A DNA stretch of 21,525 nt from DATDOO01 sp035293245 (lineage in GTDB: Bacteria; Pseudomonadota; Gammaproteobacteria; Methylococcales; Methylococcaceae). A program made the translations under genes and the position numbers. The notes beneath the pieces were generated by a model. That model saw nothing but the letters and a program-made list of their open reading frames with translations. It had not been told where the DNA came from and made no database searches. Shown here one piece after another: positions 1-8,429 of this stretch (positions are counted from its first letter, which is position 1; every line of letters begins with the position of its first letter). The stretch covers positions 1 to 21,525 of the forward strand of contig DATDOO010000073.1 in the NCBI GenBank assembly GCA_035293245.1, written 5' to 3'.

Positions 1-1
1 G

Positions 2-2194
2 CGGGGGTCGTCGCACTCCGCTCACGCGACGGAACGCGCTCGCTTCCTGTGCTCCTTCCTGGTGGACGAACTGATCCGCAAGAGCGGGCAAGCCAGCGAC
101 CTTCTGCAAGTGCGCAAGGCGCAACTGCGCGCCACCCTGGAAAACTCCCCCCACGTGGCCGTGCAGTGGTACGACCCTGCGGGACGGGTGATTTACTGGA
201 ACAAGGCGTCGGAAGCGTTCTACGGCTGGACGGCGGAAGAGGCCGTCGGACGTATGCCGGACGAAACCATTTTTACCCCGGAGGACTTTGCCGGATTCCG
301 GGGCGTGCTGGACAAAATCGCGCGTAGCGGTTGCTGGGTGGGACCGGACGAATACCATTGCCGGCACCGCGACGGATCGATCCGCACCGTGCTGGCAACG
401 GTCTACGCCATACCCGGCGAAGGCGGCGAGCCCTGTTTCGTCTGCATGGACGTGGACATCACCGCACGCAAGGCGGCGGAAGAGTCCTTGCGCCTGAACG
501 CCATCGTGTTCGAGCAGGCCCGGGAAGGCATCGTCATCACCGACGCGGACGGTTTCATTCTCGACGTGAACCGCGCTTATAGCGAACTGACCGGCTACCC
601 TCGCGAGGAGGTGGTCGGGAGGCATGCCGACCACACCAAAACGGACTGGCAGGACGAAGCCCTGTACGACGACATGTGGCGCGTCCTCCGCCGCGACGGG
701 CGCTGGCGCGGCGAGGTCTGGGCGCGCCGCACGGACGGCACGCCGTTCGCCGGCGAAATGACCGCCAGCGCCGTGCGCGACGCCGCGGGACGGGTAAGCC
801 ACTTTATCGGCGTCTTCACCGACATCACCCAGGCCAAGGAGAACGAACGGCGTCTGGAGCGCATGGCGCATTACGACGCTTTGACGCGCCTGCCCAATCG
901 CGTGCTGCTGGCGGACCGTCTGCAACAGTCCATCGCCCGCGCCGAGCGGACGGGGGACATGGTAGCGGTGGTCTATCTCGACCTGGACGATTTCAAGCCG
1001 GTCAACGACGCCTTGGGTCCAGCCGCCGGAGACCGCCTGCTGCTGGTCGTCGCCGAGCGACTCAAGGATTGCGTGCGTGGCGGCGACACCGTTGCCCGCC
1101 TGGGCGGGGACGAATTCGCCCTGCTGCTCTGCGACCTCGAAGACCAGGCCCATTGCGAACGGATCCTTACGCGTACGCTGTCCGTCCTGTCCCAGCCCGT
1201 CCATCTGGAAGGCCGGGAGGCGGCTGTGACCGCCAGCCTGGGGGTCACGCTCCATCCGCTCGATCAGGCGTCTCCGGAGCACCTGTTGCGCCACGCCGAC
1301 CAGTCCATGTGCCAGGCCAAGCAATCCGGGCGCAACCGTTATCATTTCTACGACCCGGAACAGGACCAGCGCGCCCATGCGCGCAGCGAGGCGCTGGCCC
1401 GGCTGGAACAGGCGCTGGAAAACCGGGAATTCGTTCTCCATTACCAGCCCAAGGTGGATATGCGCCGCGGCTGGGTGATCGGCGCGGAGGCGCTGATCCG
1501 CTGGCGGCATCCCGAACGCGGCCTGTTGCCTCCGGCGGAATTCCTGCCGCTCATCGAGGACAGCGATTTCGCCGCTGCCGTGGACGAATGGGTCATGGAG
1601 GAGGCGCTGCGCCAGATGCGGGAATGGGCGGCGGCGGGCGTGGTTCTGGAAGTCAGCGTCAACATCTCCTCCCGCTGCCTGCAGCGGGCGGATTTTCTGC
1701 AATGCCTCACCGAACGGCTGGCGCGCTATCCCGAGGTGCCGGCGCGGCGTCTGCAACTGGAGATTCTGGAAACCGCAGCCCTGGCGGACATCCACCATGT
1801 GGCCCGCCTGATCGAACAGTGCGGCGGCATCGGCGTGTCGTTTTCTTTGGACGATTTCGGCACCGGCTATTCCTCGCTCACCTATCTCAAGCGCCTGCCG
1901 ACCAGCGGGTTGAAAATCGACCAATCTTTCGTGCGCGACATGTTGAAGGACGCCGAGGACCGGGCCATCGTCCAGGGCGTCATCGGCCTGGCGCAGGCTT
2001 TTTCCCGCCAAGTCATCGCCGAGGGCGTCGAGTCCGCCGAGCACGGCCTGCACCTTTTGCAGCTGGGCTGCGACCTGGCGCAGGGGTACGGCATCGCCCG
2101 CCCCATGCCGGCCGGCATTTTGCCGGCGTGGATCAAGGCTTACCAATCGCCGGCGGATTGGAGCGAGTCCGCAGTGCCGGTTCCGCGGGTATAA
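2..2194 (+). CDS. PAS-PAS-GGDEF-EAL cyclic-di-GMP enzyme, 5' end cut by window
   Basis: This is a bifunctional cyclic-di-GMP turnover protein, probably cytoplasmic. The frame is open to the left edge, so the true start lies outside the window; the first in-window candidate is a GTG at 62, and residues below are numbered from it. Two PAS domains (about 24-130 and 142-258) precede a GGDEF domain (about 265-430) and an EAL domain (about 442-690). The cyclase motif GGDEF is intact at about 348-352, with an RxxD inhibitory site (RGGD) five residues before it. The usual GHxxGD stretch reads GPAAGD, a His-to-Pro change of uncertain effect. The phosphodiesterase side looks complete: EAL at 476-478, NISS, LEILE, DDFGTGYSS, KIDQSF and AEGVES. 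Family knowledge says such proteins can make and break c-di-GMP; the net activity cannot be read from sequence. No transmembrane segment is seen in the visible part. The stop overlaps a TATAAT hexamer that may serve the next gene. Confidence 0.93.
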   Translation, partial: RGSSHSAHATERARFLCSFLVDELIRKSGQASDLLQVRKAQLRATLENSPHVAVQWYDPAGRVIYWNKASEAFYGWTAEEAVGRMPDETIFTPEDFAGFRGVLDKIARSGCWVGPDEYHCRHRDGSIRTVLATVYAIPGEGGEPCFVCMDVDITARKAAEESLRLNAIVFEQAREGIVITDADGFILDVNRAYSELTGYPREEVVGRHADHTKTDWQDEALYDDMWRVLRRDGRWRGEVWARRTDGTPFAGEMTASAVRDAAGRVSHFIGVFTDITQAKENERRLERMAHYDALTRLPNRVLLADRLQQSIARAERTGDMVAVVYLDLDDFKPVNDALGPAAGDRLLLVVAERLKDCVRGGDTVARLGGDEFALLLCDLEDQAHCERILTRTLSVLSQPVHLEGREAAVTASLGVTLHPLDQASPEHLLRHADQSMCQAKQSGRNRYHFYDPEQDQRAHARSEALARLEQALENREFVLHYQPKVDMRRGWVIGAEALIRWRHPERGLLPPAEFLPLIEDSDFAAAVDEWVMEEALRQMREWAAAGVVLEVSVNISSRCLQRADFLQCLTERLARYPEVPARRLQLEILETAALADIHHVARLIEQCGGIGVSFSLDDFGTGYSSLTYLKRLPTSGLKIDQSFVRDMLKDAEDRAIVQGVIGLAQAFSRQVIAEGVESAEHGLHLLQLGCDLAQGYGIARPMPAGILPAWIKAYQSPADWSESAVPVPRV

Positions 2195-2195
2195 T
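2190..2195 (+). promoter_or_regulatory. Possible -10 element for the Tsx-like gene
   Basis: A perfect TATAAT hexamer spans the TAA stop of the upstream GGDEF-EAL gene. No good -35 hexamer lies 16-18 bp upstream and no TGn extension is present, so this is only half a sigma-70 promoter. If used, transcription would start near 2202, just ahead of the Tsx-like channel gene. Confidence 0.3.
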
Positions 2196-2266
2196 CAGGA
2201 TCCCTGCACCATTCCGATTTCCCGGCGGTCCTCATAATCCCTTTCGGCGCAAAGTTCCAGGCGGTC

Positions 2267-2995
2267 CTGTTCCGGCTTCCGCTTGCCCTGTCGTTCTTCG
2301 CCGGCGCCGCCGCCGCGCTGGACTGGAGCAGCACCGACGTTCAGGGGCTGTACGGCGAGAATTTCATCCTCGGCGAAGACAGGCGCGCCACCCTGACCCT
2401 GGAGCACGCCCACGGCTGGCGCTACGGCGACAACTTCTTCTTTGTGGATTTGTATCACCATTCGAAAAACGAAGGCGGAGTCGATCTGGAGGCTTACGGC
2501 GAGTGGTACAGCTTCCTGAGCCTTAAGAAAACATCCGGCCTCGAGGTGCCGCTGCCGGGGATTCGCGATATCGGGGTAAGTTTAGGCGTCAACGCGGGCA
2601 GCAAGCCGGCGCGCGATCCCTTCAAGGCGTGGCTCGGCGGCGTGCGCATCGACCTGGACGCGCCCGGCTTCGAATATATGCAGTTGTCGTTTCACGCCTA
2701 TAAAAATGACAATGAACCCGGTACGGGATTGCAGATCACCCCGGTGTGGAGCATTCCGTTCAATCTGGGAGATTTCCGTTTCAAATTCCGCGGTTTCATG
2801 GATATCAGCAGCGGCGAAACCGCTCCCGGCTGGCACCTGCTCGCCCAGCCCCAGTTGCTGTTCGACGTCGGCGCCTTGCAAGGCAAGCGGGACAAGCTGA
2901 TGCTTGGCGTGGAGTGGTGGTACTGGAAAAACAAATACGGGATCGAGGGACAGGACGAATCCGCGCCACAGGCGGAAGTTATTTACTACTTTTGA
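2267..2995 (+). CDS. Tsx/OmpK-like outer-membrane channel, start codon uncertain
   Basis: The product is a beta-barrel outer-membrane protein of the nucleoside-specific channel family (Channel_Tsx; Tsx and OmpK relatives). The match rests on the mature start LDWSSTDVQGLYGENF, the alternating beta-strand pattern, the central QITPVWSIPF, the late segment LLAQPQLLFDVG followed by LGVEWWYWKNKYGI, and the terminal aromatic residue (YYF) expected for outer-membrane insertion. The first standard start in frame is a GTG at 2444, but that would remove the signal peptide and first strands. The same frame is open from 2195 and encodes a convincing signal peptide (LFRLPLALSFFAGAAAA) just before the mature part. 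No ATG, GTG or TTG lies in this frame there, so I provisionally chose the CTG at 2267; ATA at 2234 or ATC at 2237 are alternatives. The mature length of about 227 residues is somewhat short of Tsx. The next gene starts 14 bp downstream, so the two are probably co-transcribed. Substrate is unknown; nucleosides are the family precedent. Confidence 0.72.
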   Translation: MFRLPLALSFFAGAAAALDWSSTDVQGLYGENFILGEDRRATLTLEHAHGWRYGDNFFFVDLYHHSKNEGGVDLEAYGEWYSFLSLKKTSGLEVPLPGIRDIGVSLGVNAGSKPARDPFKAWLGGVRIDLDAPGFEYMQLSFHAYKNDNEPGTGLQITPVWSIPFNLGDFRFKFRGFMDISSGETAPGWHLLAQPQLLFDVGALQGKRDKLMLGVEWWYWKNKYGIEGQDESAPQAEVIYYF

Positions 2996-3009
2996 AAATC
3001 CTGAACTGC

Positions 3010-6000
3010 ATGCGCTACCTCGCCTTTTTCGTCCTGTGGCTGGCCGGGCTGTCCGCATGGGCCGGAGAGTCCGTGGTTCTGCAGCTTAAATGGCAGCACG
3101 CCTATCAGTTCGCCGGCTATTACGTGGCCCGGGAACTGGGTTATTACCGCGAGGCTGGGCTGGAGGTCGAGCTTCGGGAAGGGGGGCCGCAAGTCGATTT
3201 CGTCGCCGAGGTGGTTTCCGGACGCGCCCACTATGCCACGGGGTCGGCGGGACTGGTGCTGGACCGCAACCAGGGCAAGCCGGTGGTAGTGCTGGCGGTG
3301 GTTTTCCAGCACTCGCCGGATGTGCTCATCGCCTCCGGAAACGCCGGCATCACCTCGCCCCAGCAATTGGTGGGCCAGCGGGTGATGACCAGCCAGAGCA
3401 CGCCGTCAATCGCCTCGATGCTGCTCAACGAAACCGGCGCGCTGGACAAGTTCACCCTGCTGGAGCAGACCAACGACCTACAGGGCTTGATCGACGGCAG
3501 GCTGGACGCCATTGCCGGCTACCTCACCGACCAGCCGTTTTTCTTTGGCGAACGGGGATTTCCCGTCTCGTTGCTACGCCCCATTCACTACGGGGTGGAT
3601 TTCTACGGCGACAACCTGTTCACGTCCGAACAGGAACTCAAGGCCCATCCCAAACGGGTCAAGGCGTTTCGCGCCGCCAGCCTGCGGGGCTGGGAATACG
3701 CCATGGCGCATCCGGACGAAACCATCGCCATCGTTCAAAAATACGGCTCCACCCGCTCGGTCGAGCACCTACGTTTCGAATACCGGGCGATGGGCGAACT
3801 GATTCTCGCCGAATTCATTGCCCTGGGGCACATGCATGAAGGGCGCTGGAAGCATATCGCCGCCAAATACGTGGAGTTGGGGCAGCTCGATCCCGATTAT
3901 TCCCTGGACGGCTTTCTTTACGACCCCAACCCGTCCGTCGAACTACGGAGGGTCCAGCAATACATTTTCGCCGTGCTGGGCGTGATCCTGGCCGCGGGCG
4001 TCGCCATCCTTGTCCTGGCAAGATTCAACGGCCGGCTCCGGCGCGAGATCGTCGAGCGTCAACATGCGGAATCATTGCTGAAACAAAGCGATCTCCGCTT
4101 CCGCACCCTGTTCGAATCGTCCCCCGATCCGGTCTGGATCATCGACAACCGGCGTTTTGTCCAATGCAACCGGGCGGCGGTTTCCCTATTGGGCTACAGC
4201 AAGAAGGAAGAATTCCTCAATTCCCATCCCTCGCAACTGTCGCCCAGCCACCAGCCCGACGGGGAAGACTCGTTCTCGAAAGCGGAACGCATGATGGCCA
4301 TCGCCCTGGAAAAAGGCATCAATCGCTTCGAGTGGATACACACCCGCGCCGACGGCAGTCATTTCCCCGCCGAAGTCACGCTGTCTTCCATCGAACTGCA
4401 AGGATCGCCGGTCATCTATTGCAGTTGGCGCGACATCTCCGGCCGCAAGGAGACGGAGCGAAATCTGGCGGAGCAGCACGCCTTGCTCCAGACGATCCTG
4501 GAGCGTTTGCCCGTGCGCGTCTTCTGGAAGGACCGCGATTCCCGCTACCTGGGCTGCAACACTCCTTTCGCCCTCGATGGCGGAGTGGCCGGGCCGGCGG
4601 AGGTCGTCGGGAAGGACGATTACCAGTTTGCCTGGCGCGAGCAGGCGGACCTTTATCGCGCCGACGACCGGCTGGTCATGGACTCCGGGCAGCCCAAACT
4701 GGCCTTCGAGGAACCCCAGACCACGCCCGATGGCCGGCGCATCTGGCTGCGCACCTCGAAGGTGCCGCTGCTCGGCGCTCGAGGAGAAACCATCGGTGTG
4801 CTTGGCTTGTACGAAAACATTTCCGAGCAGAAAAAGATGGAGCGGCGCGAACGCACCTTGCGGGATGCGTTGGAAACCATCGCCCAGGGGTTGCCGCTTC
4901 AGGAGAAGCTGCACAGGCTGGTGAGCGCCCTGGAAGACGAAATCCCCGGCTCGCTGGCCTCCATTCTGCTGCTGGACAAGGACGGCAGGCATCTGCGCAA
5001 AAGCGTGGCGCCGAACCTGCCCGATTTCTACAACCAGGCCATCGACGGGGTGGAAATCGGCCCCGGCGTCGGCTCTTGCGGCACCGCGGCGTATGAAAAC
5101 CAGCGCGTCGTCGTCGCGGACATCCCGCAGCATCCCTATTGGGCTCCTTACACGGAACTGGCGGCGCGCGCAGGTGTGGCCTCCTGCTGGTCGGACCCGG
5201 TCCGGGACAGCCAGGGCAAGGTGTTGGGCACTTTCGCCATCTATCACCGCCAGGCCTGTTCGCCAACGGAGGCGGATCTCCATTTCATGTCCCAGATGGC
5301 GCATATGGCGGGCATCGCCATCGAACGCCATCGCGCCGAAGAAACGCTGCGCCGCAACCAGGACGAGTTGCAGCGCGCCCAGGCGGTGGCCCGCATCGGC
5401 AGTTGGCTGTTCGACATTCCGTCCCAACGCTATTCCATATCCGCGCAGACCGCGCAGATTTTCGGCTTTGCGGAAGGCGAAGAGGTTACCCAGGAACGGA
5501 TAGTCGCCCGGATTCATCCGGACGATCGGGAACGGATGTTGAAAGCCCAGGAATCGACCACGACGCGAGGGGTGCCTTATAACGTGGAGTTTCGCATTTT
5601 CGTGGACGGCGAAGAGAAGTGGGTGCACTCGCAGGCCGAACCGAATTTCGACGCAGCGGGCAAGGCGATTTCCGCCACCGGCACGGTTCAGGAAATCACA
5701 TCGCGCAAGCGGGCGGAGGCGCGCATCGAGTTTCTCGCCCATCACGATCCGCTGACCGAATTGCCCAACCGGCTCCTGGCCCGCGAGCACTTCGATCTGG
5801 CCGTGGCTTTTGCGGAACGCGCCCACAGCAAGGCCGCGCTGCTGTTTCTGGACCTGGACAACTTCAAGACCATCAACGATACCCTCGGCCACGCCGTCGG
5901 CGACGAGTTGCTCAAGGAGATTGCCCGGCGTTTGCGCGAGTGCGTGCGCGACACGGATACCATCAGCCGTCAGGGCGGGGACGAGTTCCTGATCGTGCTT

Positions 6001-7050
6001 TCCGATGTGCGCCATGACGACTCCATTACCGTCGTCACGGAAAAAATCCTGGCGCAAATGGCATGCCCTTTCATCCTCGACGTCCACGAACTGACCGCTT
6101 CCTTTTCCGTGGGAATCGCCGTCTACCCGGATGACGGCCAGGACTTCGCGAACCTGCTCCGCATGGCGGACACCGCCATGTATCACGCCAAAAGTTTGGG
6201 GCGCAACACGTACAGTTTTTTTACCGAGCAGATGAATCTCAACGCCGCCGAGCATCTGCGCCTGCACAACCAGTTGGCGCAGGGGCTGGCGAAGGGGGAG
6301 TTTTTCCTTCACTACCAGCCGCAGATCGAACTGGACAGCGGGCGGGTGAGCGGGGCCGAGGCGCTGCTGCGCTGGAGCAATCCCCAACTCGGGCCGGTGT
6401 CGCCGGGACGATTCATCCCGGTAGCGGAGGACACCGGCCTCATCGTAGCGATCGGCGAATGGGTGTTGGCGGAAGTCTGCCGGCAGGCGGCGGCGTGGCG
6501 TGCGGCAGGACTGCCCGATCTGGTGCTGGCCGTGAACCTGTCGGCGGTGCAGTTCCGGCGCGGGGATCTCGTCGCCGCGGTGGCCCGAGCCCTGGCCGAA
6601 TCCGGTTTGCCGGCGGCGTTGCTGGAGCTCGAATTGACCGAGTCGATCCTGATCCAGGACACCGACAAGGTGCTGGATATCGTGCAGCGCTTGCGGTCGC
6701 TCGGCGTGAAACTGTCGCTCGACGATTTCGGCACGGGCTATTCGAGCATGGCTTACCTGAAACGCTTCAACGTGGACCGGCTTAAAATCGACCAGTCCTT
6801 CATCCGCGACATCGCCACCGACCCGGGCGACGCGGCCATGGTACGGGCCATCATCCAGATGGCGCGCGGCCTGAATGTGAAAACCGTCGCCGAAGGCGTC
6901 GAGGACGAACGCCAGGCCGAGTTCCTGCGCCAGGAGCGGTGCGACGAGGTTCAGGGGTATCACTTTGCCCGGCCCATGCCGGGCGATGCGTTTACGCGTT
7001 ACCTGGCCGAGCGCATGGAAGCCGGGCGGCGCAAGGGGGCTGTGTTATGA
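3010..7050 (+). CDS. THI5/NMT1-like periplasmic sensor fused to PAS-PAS-GAF-PAS-GGDEF-EAL
   Basis: This 1346-residue inner-membrane receptor should couple a periplasmic ligand to c-di-GMP. ATG 3010 is chosen because it begins a clear signal peptide (MRYLAFFVLWLAGLSAWA); the frame is open further upstream, but that part overlaps the channel gene. Residues about 22-310 resemble NMT1/THI5 substrate-binding proteins (LQLKWQHAYQFAGYYVARE, ELGYYREAGLEVEL, YLTDQPFFFGERG). One transmembrane helix follows (about 318-338). Cytoplasmic domains in order are PAS (355-482), PAS (491-611), GAF (622-775), PAS (781-897), GGDEF (905-1070) and EAL (1080-1335). GGDEF is intact at 989-993 with an RDTD inhibitory site. 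The EAL domain keeps E1117-A-L, NLSAVQF, LELELTES, DDFGTGYSS, KIDQSF and AEGVED, so both halves look active. THI5-like domains bind thiamine-pyrimidine precursors or other small molecules in known cases; the ligand here is unknown. It lies 14 bp after the Tsx-like channel, suggesting delivery and sensing of one substrate. Confidence 0.93.
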   Translation: MRYLAFFVLWLAGLSAWAGESVVLQLKWQHAYQFAGYYVARELGYYREAGLEVELREGGPQVDFVAEVVSGRAHYATGSAGLVLDRNQGKPVVVLAVVFQHSPDVLIASGNAGITSPQQLVGQRVMTSQSTPSIASMLLNETGALDKFTLLEQTNDLQGLIDGRLDAIAGYLTDQPFFFGERGFPVSLLRPIHYGVDFYGDNLFTSEQELKAHPKRVKAFRAASLRGWEYAMAHPDETIAIVQKYGSTRSVEHLRFEYRAMGELILAEFIALGHMHEGRWKHIAAKYVELGQLDPDYSLDGFLYDPNPSVELRRVQQYIFAVLGVILAAGVAILVLARFNGRLRREIVERQHAESLLKQSDLRFRTLFESSPDPVWIIDNRRFVQCNRAAVSLLGYSKKEEFLNSHPSQLSPSHQPDGEDSFSKAERMMAIALEKGINRFEWIHTRADGSHFPAEVTLSSIELQGSPVIYCSWRDISGRKETERNLAEQHALLQTILERLPVRVFWKDRDSRYLGCNTPFALDGGVAGPAEVVGKDDYQFAWREQADLYRADDRLVMDSGQPKLAFEEPQTTPDGRRIWLRTSKVPLLGARGETIGVLGLYENISEQKKMERRERTLRDALETIAQGLPLQEKLHRLVSALEDEIPGSLASILLLDKDGRHLRKSVAPNLPDFYNQAIDGVEIGPGVGSCGTAAYENQRVVVADIPQHPYWAPYTELAARAGVASCWSDPVRDSQGKVLGTFAIYHRQACSPTEADLHFMSQMAHMAGIAIERHRAEETLRRNQDELQRAQAVARIGSWLFDIPSQRYSISAQTAQIFGFAEGEEVTQERIVARIHPDDRERMLKAQESTTTRGVPYNVEFRIFVDGEEKWVHSQAEPNFDAAGKAISATGTVQEITSRKRAEARIEFLAHHDPLTELPNRLLAREHFDLAVAFAERAHSKAALLFLDLDNFKTINDTLGHAVGDELLKEIARRLRECVRDTDTISRQGGDEFLIVLSDVRHDDSITVVTEKILAQMACPFILDVHELTASFSVGIAVYPDDGQDFANLLRMADTAMYHAKSLGRNTYSFFTEQMNLNAAEHLRLHNQLAQGLAKGEFFLHYQPQIELDSGRVSGAEALLRWSNPQLGPVSPGRFIPVAEDTGLIVAIGEWVLAEVCRQAAAWRAAGLPDLVLAVNLSAVQFRRGDLVAAVARALAESGLPAALLELELTESILIQDTDKVLDIVQRLRSLGVKLSLDDFGTGYSSMAYLKRFNVDRLKIDQSFIRDIATDPGDAAMVRAIIQMARGLNVKTVAEGVEDERQAEFLRQERCDEVQGYHFARPMPGDAFTRYLAERMEAGRRKGAVL

Positions 7051-7051
7051 T
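7043..7051 (+). promoter_or_regulatory. Possible extended -10 promoter before gcvH
   Basis: TGTTATGAT is an extended -10 (TGn plus TATGAT) overlapping the TGA stop of the large sensor gene. No -35 match is visible. The predicted transcript would begin near 7058 and carry a small stem (CGCGT, TTTT loop, ACGCG at 7056-7069) before the gcvH ribosome site. No glycine riboswitch is evident in the 47-bp gap. Confidence 0.27.
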
Positions 7052-7097
7052 TTTGCGCGTTTTTACGCGACGGCTTTGACCGAGGAGCGATGCACCC

Positions 7098-7478
7098 ATG
7101 GGCGAACTACCCGAACATCTCAAATACGCCGAGACCCACGAATGGGCTGCGCTGCAAGAGGACGGTACGGTGCGCGTCGGCATCACCGAATACGCCCAGC
7201 GGCAACTGGGGGACGTGGTCTTCGTGGATCTACCCGTCGTGGGCACGCCGGTGGAGGCGGGCGCGGAATGCGCGGCCATCGAGTCGGTCAAGTCGGCTTC
7301 GGCGTTGCATGCCCCGGTGTCCGGCGAAATTTGTGCCGTGAACCCGCAAGCGAGCGATTCGCCGGAGCAGGTCAACGAAGCCCCTTACGCCACCTGGCTG
7401 TTCACCGTGCGGCCCAGCAATCCGGCAGAATTGAACGACTTGCTGACGGCGGACGGTTACCGTCTGCGCTACGATTAA
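7098..7478 (+). CDS. gcvH: Glycine cleavage system H protein (lipoyl carrier)
   Basis: GcvH carries the aminomethyl group between the P, T and L proteins of the glycine cleavage complex in the cytoplasm. The 126-residue length is normal. It shows the family pattern HEWAALQEDGTVRVGIT near the N-terminus, the lipoylation segment ESVKSASALHAP with the modified lysine at K65, and the C-terminal NEAPYATWLF. ATG 7098 is preferred over the out-of-frame ATG at 7090; a GAGGAG ribosome site at 7082-7087 lies 10 nt upstream. No gcvT, gcvP or lipoylation gene is in the window, so its partners are encoded elsewhere, or it serves as a lipoyl-relay protein. It lies 18 bp before the PfkB kinase gene and probably shares its transcript. 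Confidence 0.95.
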   Translation: MGELPEHLKYAETHEWAALQEDGTVRVGITEYAQRQLGDVVFVDLPVVGTPVEAGAECAAIESVKSASALHAPVSGEICAVNPQASDSPEQVNEAPYATWLFTVRPSNPAELNDLLTADGYRLRYD

Positions 7479-7496
7479 CTCATTTCGCCCATCCTC

Positions 7497-8429
7497 ATGC
7501 GCGCCCTGATCTGCGGTTCCCTGGCCTACGACACCATCATGGTGTTCGAGGATCGTTTCAAGCACCACATCCTTCCCGAGCAGGTGCACATCCTGAATGT
7601 GTCGTTCCTGGTGCCGGCCCTGCGCCGCGAGTTCGGCGGCTGCGCGGGCAACATCGCTTACAACCTGGGGTTGCTCGGCCACGAAGCGTTGCCCATGGCC
7701 ACCGTGGGCAAGGATTTCGACGCTTACGCCCGCTGGATGGACGCCTGCGGCATTCGCCGCGATTACGTCCGGGTGCTGGAGGATAGCTACACGGCGCAGG
7801 CGTATATCACCACCGACCTGGACGACAACCAGATCACCGCGTTCCACCCCGGCGCCATGTCTTTTTCGCACCTCAACGAGGTGCCGCACGGCGCGGAACT
7901 GGGCATCGGCATCGTTGCCCCGGACGGCAAGGAGGGTATGACGACCCACTGCGCGCAATTCGCCGAGGCCGGCATTCCGTTCATCTTCGATCCGGGGCAG
8001 GGCATGCCGCTGTTCAACGGCGAGGAGTTGCTCGAATGCGTCGGCCTGGCCGACTGGGTGACGCTCAACGACTACGAGGCCCAGTTGATGCAGGAGCGCA
8101 CCGGCCTGGGACCGGCGCAGCTCGCGGAGCGGGTGGAGGCGCTGATTGTCACCAAGGGCGCGGAAGGCTCCCTCGTATACGCCGACGGCGGCCAAATCCA
8201 TATTCCGGCGGCTGCCCCTCAGTCCGTCCTCGATCCCACCGGTTGCGGCGACGCCTATCGCGCCGGCCTCCTGTACGGCCTGCTGGAAGGACTGGACTGG
8301 CAGACCACCGGCCGCATCGCCTCGTTGCTGGGCGCGATCAAGATCGAACACCACGGCACGCAGAATCATACCTTCGAGCCGGATGCGTTCCGCGACCGGT
8401 TTTTCCACGCCTTCGGCTACCGGTTTTGA
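7497..8429 (+). CDS. PfkB-family kinase, adenosine kinase (AdoK)-like
   Basis: This 310-residue cytoplasmic ribokinase-fold enzyme probably phosphorylates adenosine to AMP with ATP. The N-terminal PfkB signature is GGCAGNIAYNLGLLG (47-61). The C-terminal signature is DPTGCGDAYRAG (246-257), with D252 as the expected catalytic base. Features such as GSLAYDTIM, LNVSFLVPALRREFGG, TAFHPGAMS, LNDYEAQL and HHGTQNH recall the mycobacterial adenosine kinase AdoK more than fructokinases; that comparison is from memory, not a search. ATG 7497 is the first good start, although no strong ribosome site precedes it. Its TGA stop overlaps the TTG start of mazG. Neighbouring mazG and nfi support a role in purine and nucleotide housekeeping. 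A sugar substrate cannot be excluded. Confidence 0.87.
   Translation: MRALICGSLAYDTIMVFEDRFKHHILPEQVHILNVSFLVPALRREFGGCAGNIAYNLGLLGHEALPMATVGKDFDAYARWMDACGIRRDYVRVLEDSYTAQAYITTDLDDNQITAFHPGAMSFSHLNEVPHGAELGIGIVAPDGKEGMTTHCAQFAEAGIPFIFDPGQGMPLFNGEELLECVGLADWVTLNDYEAQLMQERTGLGPAQLAERVEALIVTKGAEGSLVYADGGQIHIPAAAPQSVLDPTGCGDAYRAGLLYGLLEGLDWQTTGRIASLLGAIKIEHHGTQNHTFEPDAFRDRFFHAFGYRF

Noticed and set aside
676..2526. A 616-codon plus-strand frame
   Set aside because: It is a +2 shadow of the PAS-PAS-GGDEF-EAL gene, rich in Arg, Pro, Gly and Ala, and runs into the next gene without any domain.
4186..6963. A 925-codon open frame on the minus strand
   Set aside because: It is antisense to the THI5-PAS-GAF-GGDEF-EAL gene, whose motifs are unmistakable. 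Long antisense frames are expected in GC-rich coding DNA, and this one shows no recognisable domain.
7051..7097. Possible glycine riboswitch before gcvH
   Set aside because: The gap is only 47 bp, too short for the aptamer, and holds just a five-pair stem.
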